DNA of 64,000 bases, from the NCBI GenBank assembly GCA_048262715.1, contig JBLXEV010000006.1:169875-233874 (forward strand), written 5' to 3'. Made by a program: the position numbers and the translations under genes. Of the stretch, positions 51,927 to 60,131 are shown piece after piece (the stretch's first letter is position 1; each line of letters opens with the position of its first letter). Origin of the DNA: Albirhodobacter sp048262715. Its GTDB lineage: Bacteria; Pseudomonadota; Alphaproteobacteria; Rhodobacterales; Rhodobacteraceae. The notes beneath the pieces were generated by a model. It was not told the origin of the DNA. It saw only the letters and a list, made by a program, of their open reading frames with translations, and made no database searches.

Positions 51927-53924
51927 ATGTCGTTTGGTTTGTTGATTTTGGCAGGGATATTGCCATGGGTATTTCTGGCCGATCACGCTTTTGGAAAAGA
52001 CGATGACGAGGATCAAGCTGACCTCTCGACCGATGTGACGGACCCCACGGAGCCGATCTATCCGACCGACGAAACTGATCCGACGGACGTAACGGACGTT
52101 ACCCCGGCGATCAATGGCACCAGTGGCGAGGATAGCTTGTTCGGCACGCAAGACGATGATCGCCTCAATGGTCTCGGGGGCGACGATGTTCTGAATGGCG
52201 GCGCGGGCAAAGACACGCTCGACGGCGGCACGGAAAATGACACGCTTTACGGCGGCGAGGGCGACGATGCGCTTTTGGGCAGCTGGGGACGCGATAGCCT
52301 CGAGGGCGGAGCTGGCAATGACACGCTCGACGGCGGAGCCTCCAGCGATACGCTCTCCGGCGATGACGGCGACGACATCCTCGCCGGCGGCACTGGCGCT
52401 GATCTTCTTCATGGCGGCGCGGGCGCGGACACCCTCTTTGGCGATGACGGCGATGATCATCTTGACGGCGGTGAAGGCCAAGATTCACTGCACGGCGGCG
52501 CGGGCAATGACTTTCTTTTCGGTGGCCTCGAGGCGGATGAGATGTGGGGCGATGCCGGAGATGATACCCTTTACGGTGATGAAGGCGATGACATCCTCGT
52601 CGGCGGCACTGGCGTTGATTTTCTTTATGGCGGCGCGGGCGCGGACAGCCTCTCTGGCGATGACGGAGATGATTTTCTTACCGGCGGTGAGGGGGACGAT
52701 ACGCTCGACGGCGGCGCGGGGAATGATTATCTCAGAGGCCTTGACGGGGCGAATGCTCTCTTCGGGGGGCTGGGCGACGATACTCTATCGTCACAAAGTG
52801 CGGATACGATGATTGGCGGTGAGGGTAGCGATAGTTTTATCATCTATATGGGCTTAGCGTCCAATACGGTTGATCCTGACACGGGCGATGTGATCTGGGA
52901 TCTGTCCGACCTGCAACGCGCGGATCTGCCTGTGATTGGCGATTTGTCGCTGGAGGATAACGTGCGCTTCGAAAGTTTGGGCGATCTGCCGGTCGCCACG
53001 ATCCGGTTTGAGGCCGCCGATGGGGGCGGAGATCAGGTCAATGTGATTGCCGATTTCCAGACGGGCGCGGACGAGATTACCTCCATCACGCTGCTCCGAT
53101 TGGACTCGCCCGAGGACGGGTATGAAGCGATGTTCGACGATCTCCTTACCGGACAGAATATCACGATAGGTGATGCAATCTCGACCGGTGCGGGCACGGC
53201 CTTGCTTACGGGAGGGAACGGGAGCGATACGATCTCAGCCTACGATTTTCCCGATGATTATACTTTCGGTGAAGAATTAACGGATGTCTTGGATGTGGTT
53301 GTCGATGGTGGCGGCGGCGATGATTGGATCTCACTCGGACTGGGCGCGGATACGGCGATGGGCGGGGACGGCAATGATACGATCACCGGATTTGACAACG
53401 CCTCTATATTGAACTCTGGCACGGGTTATCCCTTTGATGGTTACGGCGCGGATCTGATCGATGGCGGCGCGGGGGATGATTTCCTGACGGGCGGCGATCT
53501 GGGCACGGTAGGGCCGGCGGGTGATACGCTTTTGGGCGGTACGGGCGATGATACGCTGGTTGGCAATGGCTTTGGTATGCCCGTCACGATGACAGGCGGC
53601 GAAGGCGCGGATCTCTTCATGGCGCGGGGGTCGCATACGGAAATTATCGGACCTTACAGCGATATATACCTGCCCAATGGCGACCCGATTGAGGTCACCG
53701 ATTTTACCCTTGGCGAAGATCTGTTGGAGGTGACCTCGGTTGACAGGATCGACTCAATTACCCTGACCGAGACACCCGATGGCGATACCGAGGTTTCCGT
53801 CCGCTATGTCTACGATACGGAAAGCTGGGGCACAGAGAGGTTTAACTCCGCCACCCTATTCGTGCTGCGCGGGGTGACAGGGGCGAGCGTTGAGGATCTG
53901 TTTGGCACCAATCCGCGGTCTTAA
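51927..53924 (+). CDS. RTX calcium-binding protein
   Basis: 665 residues. An N-terminal hydrophobic segment (about 4-18) is followed by an Asp/Thr/Pro-rich linker (DPTEP, DETDPTD). Residues about 65-300 are a long run of GGxGxDxLxGG nonapeptides, which fold as calcium-bound parallel beta-rolls; a second block lies at about 440-570. Between and after are beta-rich domains with DFQTGADEI and DFTLGEDLLEV, elements frequent near RTX protein ends. Probably surface or secreted. The hydrophobic N-terminus could be a membrane anchor. Confidence 0.88.
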   Translation: MSFGLLILAGILPWVFLADHAFGKDDDEDQADLSTDVTDPTEPIYPTDETDPTDVTDVTPAINGTSGEDSLFGTQDDDRLNGLGGDDVLNGGAGKDTLDGGTENDTLYGGEGDDALLGSWGRDSLEGGAGNDTLDGGASSDTLSGDDGDDILAGGTGADLLHGGAGADTLFGDDGDDHLDGGEGQDSLHGGAGNDFLFGGLEADEMWGDAGDDTLYGDEGDDILVGGTGVDFLYGGAGADSLSGDDGDDFLTGGEGDDTLDGGAGNDYLRGLDGANALFGGLGDDTLSSQSADTMIGGEGSDSFIIYMGLASNTVDPDTGDVIWDLSDLQRADLPVIGDLSLEDNVRFESLGDLPVATIRFEAADGGGDQVNVIADFQTGADEITSITLLRLDSPEDGYEAMFDDLLTGQNITIGDAISTGAGTALLTGGNGSDTISAYDFPDDYTFGEELTDVLDVVVDGGGGDDWISLGLGADTAMGGDGNDTITGFDNASILNSGTGYPFDGYGADLIDGGAGDDFLTGGDLGTVGPAGDTLLGGTGDDTLVGNGFGMPVTMTGGEGADLFMARGSHTEIIGPYSDIYLPNGDPIEVTDFTLGEDLLEVTSVDRIDSITLTETPDGDTEVSVRYVYDTESWGTERFNSATLFVLRGVTGASVEDLFGTNPRS

Positions 53925-54070
53925 CCTGAGCGCCAGAGCAAACCGTTTGGTTTGGTGCCAGTCGTTGTTGCGAGGTCGCCTCGCCCCCATCGCAGGTGGC
54001 GAAGGCCCGTGTTCCGGCGGCCCTTTCAGGTTGCCTTGATCTCAAGATCATATGGGCTAACTCAAACATC

Positions 54071-54721
54071 ATGACTCGCTGGACACTCTTAACCCTTTGC
54101 CTGTTTGCTGCCTGCGGGCGCAACGTGCCGGACGGCGCGCGCATCGTCGTTGCGGGGGATTCCGTCATGGCGTGGAACCGGAGCAGCGGCGCCTCTGTCG
54201 CTGATGCCTTGCAAGCAACGCTGCGAGAACCTGTGGGGGATGTTTCTCTGTCACTGGCTAAAATCGCGGGCGGACGCGGCGCGTTCAATATCCCGAACCA
54301 GTTAAATAACGTGCGGGCGCAATGGGTTGTTCTCAACGGCGGCGCGAACGATCTGATGGGCAATTGCGACTGTTCCGACTGCGGGCCTGTGCTGGATCGA
54401 TTGATCTCGGAAGACGGGCTACGGGGCGCTATTCCGGCCTTGGTTGCCGATCTGCGCGGGCGCGGGTCGCGGGTGATCTGGGCGGATTATTACACCGCCC
54501 CCCGCTACGCGGGCACCACCTGCGAGGCCCCCTATCAGGTGCTCGAGGATCGGCTCGGACGCATGGCGAGTGCCGATGATGGGGTAGTGCTGGTGGACAT
54601 GGATGACGTGTTTTCCCCCGAGGATCTGTCGCTGTTCGCCGCCGACCGCATTCACCCCTCTGCGCAAGGCTCAGCCCGCATCGCAAAGCTCATTGCGCCA
54701 ATATTGGAACGTGGAAAATAA
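54071..54721 (+). CDS. SGNH/GDSL-type hydrolase lipoprotein
   Basis: 216 residues. A short signal peptide ends in the lipobox LFAAC, placing lipidated Cys at 15. SGNH blocks follow: GDS with S31 (VVAGDSVMAWN), GG in KIAGGRG, GANDLMGN and DRIHPSAQG with the catalytic Asp/His pair. Extra Cys residues (CDCSDC and TTCEAP) may form disulfides in the periplasm. ATG 54071 begins the signal peptide. Likely an envelope esterase. Confidence 0.84.
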   Translation: MTRWTLLTLCLFAACGRNVPDGARIVVAGDSVMAWNRSSGASVADALQATLREPVGDVSLSLAKIAGGRGAFNIPNQLNNVRAQWVVLNGGANDLMGNCDCSDCGPVLDRLISEDGLRGAIPALVADLRGRGSRVIWADYYTAPRYAGTTCEAPYQVLEDRLGRMASADDGVVLVDMDDVFSPEDLSLFAADRIHPSAQGSARIAKLIAPILERGK

Positions 54722-54824
54722 TCTCGCGGTCGAAAGACTAAATGTCTGGCGAAGGAGCCACCTTAGACTGGCGACGCATCCGGCATCTTAGGCTGTTGGC
54801 CCTTTCACACAAGTCAAAGACCGC

Positions 54825-55169
54825 ATGAATACCTCGGATGCGCTCAGGATCGCGTTGGAAGCGCAGCTATCCCATGAGCCCGCCCCCTCCCCTATCAGAA
54901 TTCACCCGAAGATGGCGGCGAGTTATCGTGCGCGGGTGGGCTTGCTGATTGCGCAGTTGCAGCAGCCCGAGGGCATGCTGGAGGCAAAGGAAGCGTTGCG
55001 GGGGTTGATTGAGAGGATTGTGCTCACGCCCGATGCTGTCACTGGCCGTCTGAGCCTTGATCTTGAGGGGGCTTTGGCGCGTCTGCTGTGGCTGGCGGTT
55101 GAAGCGGAAGGCGGGGTCAAACGCAAAAAACCCGCCGAAGCGGGTTGTGAAGTGTCTGATATTATTTAA
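54825..55169 (+). pseudogene. Serine site-specific recombinase, C-terminal remnant
   Basis: About 114 residues matching only the end of large serine recombinases: the IRIHPKMAASYRARVGLLIAQL block and ALRGLIERIVLTPD. The N-terminal resolvase catalytic domain and the recombinase/zinc-ribbon region are missing. It marks a decayed mobile element at the left border of the low-GC island. Confidence 0.75.
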
Positions 55170-55404
55170 TAATTAGTATTGGTTGCGGGAGCTCGACTTC
55201 ATAAATACTTGCCTTTGTATGAAACCCCGTGTGTCAACGATAATCGCTTTATAGAATGCAGATTTTCATGTGCATGAGGCCGCATCGCTTCCTTGATCAA
55301 ACCCCGCGAAATCAACGCCGCAGAACCCTTCGCCAAATTCTTCAGAAAGCGCCGGAATAGCTCATTTATCTAGAAACACTCAGGTAGGTCGGAATATCCC
55401 GTGC

Positions 55405-57348
55405 CTAGCTCAGTGGCATGTCTGGCCAATCGTCAGGCACGAGAGCGGGCGGTTTCGTCCAAGGTTCCTCAACGATGGCTTCCTGAAACCAAGCGTCCCT
55501 AAGATTGGCGTGTTCCGTTACAATTAGTTGAAAGCCGGGCACATCATCGATTGTGAAGCGTTTGAGCACTTCAAAAAGGCGCCGAACTGCATCAATATCT
55601 GCATCTTGCTCTGTCTGAGCGACCGAGCCACCAGCATCCCTATAGGCGCTCTCGGAGGGAAAATATACTTGCGTCGGCTGATCAATCACCAAAAACCGAG
55701 GTATAGGCTGATCATAGTCAGAAGCAAAACGATGAAGTGAAAGGAGTGCTGCTAGATGATAAGCAAGATGGCTTGCACCTCCGCCAGATTTATTCATGTA
55801 GACCGGTCGACCAGGCCGGTCGATCACGACCGTAAGGTTGTGTAGGTCCAACCTTGCAGGATATTGACTGAACTCACCGTTCAAATTCTTGATGTAACCC
55901 GACATATATATGGCGATGTTACTTAGGGTCGCTGCCAGCTTGGATTCAGAATCGTCCGCGCCAAGTTGCTCCTCGATATCCGAAATGTGCGCCTTGAGCC
56001 GTCGTTCCTCGCTCAATAAACGATCCAGCTCGCTGTCGGTGACCAAATTTTCCAAGAAAAGGCTCACACGACCAACAACGCGGGACGCTGCGTTGTTCCT
56101 GCTACCCATCTGGGCGATAATCTCATTGGCTTGGATGGCGGAAGACAACTCCAGTTCTTTGTTGCGCATGCTGTCGGTCAGGATGCCAACCTCTTTTCGC
56201 AGGCCCAGCAGAAAAGCTTCGAGGGCCGGTCGTTCGCCGGTTACGGCAGAAAGTTCCCGCTCAAGATTTTCCAACTCAGCCAACATTGCTTTTGCAATTG
56301 GCGTTTCGATTCCTAGATTTGCCTGAGCAAAGGGCCATTGCCATTCGCCAGTCGCCTTGTTGAATGGAAGCGCATTGATCGATGTGAGCCGGTCGCGCTG
56401 TTCGATAACCTCTCCCTCGAAACCATTCGCCCGTTTCGCAAACTGTTCCGCACTTTCCATTTGCCTTTGGATAATGCGACGACGGTCTCGCATTGACGCC
56501 AATTCGTTCTCTATCAATGATACGCGGTCACTGTCGTCATCAGGTATTGATTGCGGCTGCCAATTCAGTGCTTGTCGAAGCATTTCCGTGACTTTAATCT
56601 CAACCTCCCCATGAAGAGGAATACCTACTGCTCTGGCTTCGGAAAGCAGCCCGATCGCACGCTGTTCCGAATTATCCAACGCATCCTTAGCCTGATTGAC
56701 CAATTTCGTATTCAGCCGAAGTCCACGTTGAGCGGTGCGTAATTGCGCCTCCAACGTAAATTTATCTCGGCCAGATACGCCAAGCAGAATCGGCAGCGTG
56801 TCTTTTATGGCTTGGGGCTGATAATCCTCATTCTGACGGTAGAACAGCTGGTCCTTGTTCGCGACAATCCCCTGCTTCTGAAACAGGTAGTAAAGCGTGT
56901 GCTTGATATTCGCGTCGTAGCTTTCGCGGCTGTTCTCGATTGGGACCTCGGTGGCGTTCTCAGGAATTCCCAGCAGTTGCGACAGCAGCGACGCTATTCC
57001 GTTATCATTATCGTTGACCATGAGTTCATCCGGCTCGGGGGGCATGACATCTGCGCCACGTCTGAGCATAACGGCGCTTGCACTCAGGGCGCCCGGCGAA
57101 GGCGCGGGCTTCGCAACCAAAACCTCCTCGCCATGGAACCGATATATGACCGCATACCAAGCCACTTTGTCTCGTATTACCCCTTCTGGGACATTGAAGG
57201 TCGATCTGCCCATGCAATACTCGATAATTTCGGAGAGGGCGGATTTTCCTGTGGAGGACCGACCTGTGATGATATTCAGCCCGTCATGAAATTTCACATC
57301 GCGCCGACGGCCATCATCACTGTAGATGTGGATGGATTTGATTTTCAT
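55405..57348 (-). CDS. ABC-3C system ATPase (DUF3732, SMC/Rad50-like)
   Basis: 647-residue P-loop ATPase. Walker A is G29-R-S-S-T-G-K35-S36; the middle (about 200-460) is helical and probably coiled coil; the ABC signature-like NKSGGGASHLAYHLA and Walker B FLVIDQPTQVYFP (D556, Q557) close the head. Gln stands where ABC ATPases usually have the catalytic Glu. It overlaps the middle-component gene by 4 nt. GC is lower than in the surrounding chromosome. I assign it as the motor of a three-component conflict/defence system from family and gene order. Confidence 0.85.
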   Translation of the reverse strand: MKIKSIHIYSDDGRRRDVKFHDGLNIITGRSSTGKSALSEIIEYCMGRSTFNVPEGVIRDKVAWYAVIYRFHGEEVLVAKPAPSPGALSASAVMLRRGADVMPPEPDELMVNDNDNGIASLLSQLLGIPENATEVPIENSRESYDANIKHTLYYLFQKQGIVANKDQLFYRQNEDYQPQAIKDTLPILLGVSGRDKFTLEAQLRTAQRGLRLNTKLVNQAKDALDNSEQRAIGLLSEARAVGIPLHGEVEIKVTEMLRQALNWQPQSIPDDDSDRVSLIENELASMRDRRRIIQRQMESAEQFAKRANGFEGEVIEQRDRLTSINALPFNKATGEWQWPFAQANLGIETPIAKAMLAELENLERELSAVTGERPALEAFLLGLRKEVGILTDSMRNKELELSSAIQANEIIAQMGSRNNAASRVVGRVSLFLENLVTDSELDRLLSEERRLKAHISDIEEQLGADDSESKLAATLSNIAIYMSGYIKNLNGEFSQYPARLDLHNLTVVIDRPGRPVYMNKSGGGASHLAYHLAALLSLHRFASDYDQPIPRFLVIDQPTQVYFPSESAYRDAGGSVAQTEQDADIDAVRRLFEVLKRFTIDDVPGFQLIVTEHANLRDAWFQEAIVEEPWTKPPALVPDDWPDMPLS

Positions 57349-57833
57349 GGTCGAATTCCCAAAGTCGAATATATGGTGCTGCTTTGGCCAATGCGCGCGA
57401 ACTCTTTGCCTAAAAACACCGCGGCACGTTGAGTTGCTTTGGTCTCATCTGTGCCCGAGATGGTCTTCTTTACGCCATCGTTCACAGTGGTCAGTCTTCC
57501 ATTAGCCTGAACGCTCATCGTGCCAACGCTGCTGAGCACTCCCAAAGCTTCAAGCGTAAAAGGGAACATATCCGTGCAGCGTTGGCCAAAATCGACCTGC
57601 AACTCGGGGTGATCAGCGATGATTTTCAGTAAAAAATTCCTATTCCCACGTTGGATGACCTCACGCGACTGCCGCTGCAACGCCAAAGGAAGTATCAGCA
57701 ATGACATCGAGAACGGCATGCCCTTAGCGTCGATTTCTTGAAACGCAGCCATGGCTCTGTATAGGACCAGGCCACAGAATCCCGGATTGAAAAGGTTTCG
57801 CACCTCTATAGGTCGCCTATCCCATTGCTTCAT
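57345..57833 (-). CDS. ABC-3C middle component (MC3-like)
   Basis: 162 residues. The N-terminus WDRRPIEVRNLFNPGFCGLVLYRAM is the hallmark of the small middle component (MC3/DUF6521-like) of three-component ABC systems. It is predicted mostly helical and has no catalytic motif. It sits between the nuclease-like protein and the ATPase with 4-nt overlaps on both sides, so the three are made together and probably form one complex. Confidence 0.78.
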   Translation of the reverse strand: MKQWDRRPIEVRNLFNPGFCGLVLYRAMAAFQEIDAKGMPFSMSLLILPLALQRQSREVIQRGNRNFLLKIIADHPELQVDFGQRCTDMFPFTLEALGVLSSVGTMSVQANGRLTTVNDGVKKTISGTDETKATQRAAVFLGKEFARIGQSSTIYSTLGIRP

Positions 57834-59023
57834 GCCGCTGTCCCTAAAATTTTGGCAAGGCGCTCAAGAAACCTAGGATGCCAGTGAACTCTTGGTATAG
57901 GTCGATCATTGGCTAGCATCTGGAATGCACCTCGCACGACATAGCCTTCATTTACCCTCTCGCGAATTCGAAGATGCGGGGTTTCATTCAACGCCCAAAG
58001 GTAAAGTGCTTTTCCAGCTTCGATGCAGGCGTCTTCCTGGCTTGTCTCCGTGATATTCTCATAGAGGATTGCTTTATGCCGATCCCATTCTTCGACCAGT
58101 CGCTCTTCATAATCTTCGATTTCGCCGGCTACAATCAAATGTGCGCGCGCCCAGATAGAACGCTGCTCGAATGCGCGATAATAGTCGATGATCGCGTGCC
58201 TTATCCTTTGATCCGAAAGCTTCAGGGCGTGGAGCTGAACCACAAAAGTGCGCTTATCGTTCGACGGGTCAATATTATCGGGCTGCTTGTTTCGCAAATC
58301 GATGGGCAAATTGTCTGCTTTGAACTGTTCGGCTAGTAGCACCAGCTGGTCGAATACCTCTTGAACCTTGATGGCCTTTCGCTCCTTTTCCGTGAGCGCG
58401 CGGATTACTAAATCTGACCACCAACCCTCCAGCCTCTCAAAGAGTGCCTTTCGGTCCTCTTTTCTGATCGTGCGCAATCGTTGATCAATTAGCGTTGGGA
58501 TGTCATCGATGCGCGGGGTGCTCGGCGAGATAGTAATGCGGTCATAGAAGTCCTGCGCCTCTATTTCCGTGAGTAATTTGAGGTCGGCCTTCACCTTACC
58601 GATTTCCGCCGACGTGCTGGAAGCGAGCGCGGCGGCGGCTGCAGCGGCACGAGTCTCACCCAGACCACCGTCGCGAACGAAATACTCTAAAAACGACCCA
58701 GCGGATACACTAGCGGTGCTATAAAGTATGAACCTAGTGCTGGAACCGGCTGCACCAGCCGACTTGTAATAATTCACCCAGACACGAACTGATTTCCAAA
58801 AATCCACAGAAAGGTCGGACAGTCGATCGCCCACAGCTTTGTGTTTTAGTGACCCCAGTGTTACCCGACCGTCTGCCAAGACGAATTCCACGTCGTCGTT
58901 ACGCTCAATATAGACTTCACAGTCCTCAGGCAGGTCAAACATTCGAAGTAGTGCATACCTCGATTGATAAATGTAACCCAAACCGGGTTCTGCCGCAGAG
59001 AACTGTGACGTGGCACCCATCAT
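57830..59023 (-). CDS. ABC-3C C-terminal-domain protein with nuclease-like N-terminus
   Basis: 397 residues, first gene of the operon. The N-terminal ~110 residues resemble the restriction-endonuclease-like domain of such effectors: GYIYQSRYALL, then E40-x2-D43-D44-V-E46, a short linker and L59-K60-H61-K62. A helical middle (with an Ala run, AAAAAAALAS) leads to the C-terminal domain ending RVHWHPRFLERLAKIL, expected to bind the ATPase/middle component. Start at 59023 (MMG) with no clear ribosome-binding site. I infer it is the effector that damages invading or own DNA. Confidence 0.72.
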   Translation of the reverse strand: MMGATSQFSAAEPGLGYIYQSRYALLRMFDLPEDCEVYIERNDDVEFVLADGRVTLGSLKHKAVGDRLSDLSVDFWKSVRVWVNYYKSAGAAGSSTRFILYSTASVSAGSFLEYFVRDGGLGETRAAAAAAALASSTSAEIGKVKADLKLLTEIEAQDFYDRITISPSTPRIDDIPTLIDQRLRTIRKEDRKALFERLEGWWSDLVIRALTEKERKAIKVQEVFDQLVLLAEQFKADNLPIDLRNKQPDNIDPSNDKRTFVVQLHALKLSDQRIRHAIIDYYRAFEQRSIWARAHLIVAGEIEDYEERLVEEWDRHKAILYENITETSQEDACIEAGKALYLWALNETPHLRIRERVNEGYVVRGAFQMLANDRPIPRVHWHPRFLERLAKILGTAA

Positions 59024-59308
59024 TTAACCGCGCCCGGCACAACCAAGGATATCGTGTCCAATTTCAAATCAAGTCCTTTTTATTAATTCAACAGCCAAAA
59101 TTGTGGGGCTTGTGGCTTCTCAAATCAATAGAAATCAACGAAGTATGAAATTAGCCATTGCGCTGCCACGCTGAATATAGAGGGTATCTGCCATCCATTC
59201 GCTATGGGCGTGCGCCCTATCTGCTTTTAGCGTCAGCGCATTTGATGAAAGATCCTTGAGCCCGCTGAAGCGGTTCCGCTTTTCCTACCTTTTGATGCGG
59301 TCAGAGAT
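59024..59308. other. AT-rich region upstream of the ABC-3C operon
   Basis: Contains the expected minus-strand promoter (AT-rich, around 59040-59100, with a TTGATT/TATCCT pair at short 15-bp spacing). No operator or gene identified. Confidence 0.4.
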
Positions 59309-59599
59309 TTGGGAGCGCGCGTGGCTAACCAACTGCTGGTTTGTGGCTTCCCAAAAGCGGCCAATCTGGAAAACCCGTTATTGCTCGACGACAGCTTGTT
59401 CTGGGGATCTCTGCATCTCCTTCAAGAAGCCGACGACTGCGAGATCAAGACGTTTGGCGCCCCCGTCGCTTCTCAGAAGTTTTATCCCATGCACGACATC
59501 TGGATGCATGCAGATGACATCGCAACCGACCACCCAAACCTGAGAGCGCTCAACGCTGGTTGTGTAGGAATGCCGTTACTTGTGGAACATTTTCATTAA
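59309..59599 (+). CDS. Unrecognised ORF or gene fragment in the island
   Basis: Open frame of about 96 residues from a TTG, extending in frame upstream to about 59250 without a good start. It reads like a real protein C-terminus (VANQLLVCGFPKAANLENP, FYPMHDIWMHADD, LNAGCVGMPLLVEHFH) but I cannot place it in a family. No ribosome-binding site or complete domain is seen; it may be a remnant left by insertion of the neighbouring element. Confidence 0.35.
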   Translation: MGARVANQLLVCGFPKAANLENPLLLDDSLFWGSLHLLQEADDCEIKTFGAPVASQKFYPMHDIWMHADDIATDHPNLRALNAGCVGMPLLVEHFH

Positions 59600-59631
59600 G
59601 CTCGGGGGTTCCGGGCTAAGGAGATGTTCTA

Positions 59632-59987
59632 TGACCAAGGATCAACGCGAGATTCAGCGCAAATGGCCCTGCCGAGTAGTGGCAGGGCAATATTTGTCCA
59701 CAGGCTACACTGAGCGCTTGTCTGAAGCTGGCTTCGGGCCATCAGTCGCGGGCGTTGGCGATGCCTATGGCAACACCCGCGCGGAAACGATCAATGTGCG
59801 CTACAAAACTGAGCTGGTCGATCGTCTGGGCCGGTGGCGTCACATGCAGGATATGGAAAAGGCCACCTTCAGCTGGGTCGATTGGTTAAACAACAGGCGC
59901 CCGCATGGCCCAATCGGGAACATCCCACCAGCAGTAGCTGAAGAGAACAGCTATGCAAAGTGCGTCGTGCTCGATATGGTCGCGTGA
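59632..59987 (+). pseudogene. IS3-family transposase remnant (mosaic)
   Basis: The short N-terminal piece MTKDQREIQRK resembles the start of IS3/IS481-type helix-turn-helix proteins. It is joined directly to the last ~95 residues of an IS3 integrase (RYKTELVDRLGRW, WVDWLNNRRPHGPIGNIPPAVAEE), with GDAYGNTRAETIN marking the end of the DDE catalytic core. The first catalytic residues and most of the core are gone, so it is inactive. GGAG precedes its ATG. It borders the ABC-3C island on the right. Confidence 0.8.
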
Positions 59988-60131
59988 AATGAAGCTTTAG
60001 ATCTCCGGCAAACGCGGGGCGTTTCAAACTACGACATAGGGCAGTCACGCAAGACGCTTACACCTCGGGCTTGGCCGTGCGGGAAACTGCTGCCGTTCAC
60101 CAATTTTATTTCAACGGCCGCTTTTCAGAAA

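Noticed and set aside
52150..52790. Short periodic DNA repeats resembling an array
   Set aside because: They are the coding repeats of RTX nonapeptides in frame, not CRISPR repeats with unique spacers.
53925..54070. Possible IS end around AAACCGTTTGGTTT
   Set aside because: Only a 5-bp inverted repeat and no transposase or matching second end.
55170..55404. Minus-strand open stretch (LFRRFLKNLAKGSAAL-like) after the ATPase gene
   Set aside because: No start codon, about 50 residues, no family recognised; insufficient to call a gene.
55405..59023. Lamassu, Gabija, Septu or Wadjet system
   Set aside because: The ATPase is DUF3732-like with a small MC3-like partner; no TOPRIM/UvrD, HNH PtuB or JetABCD-type proteins are present. 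ABC-3C fits gene order better.
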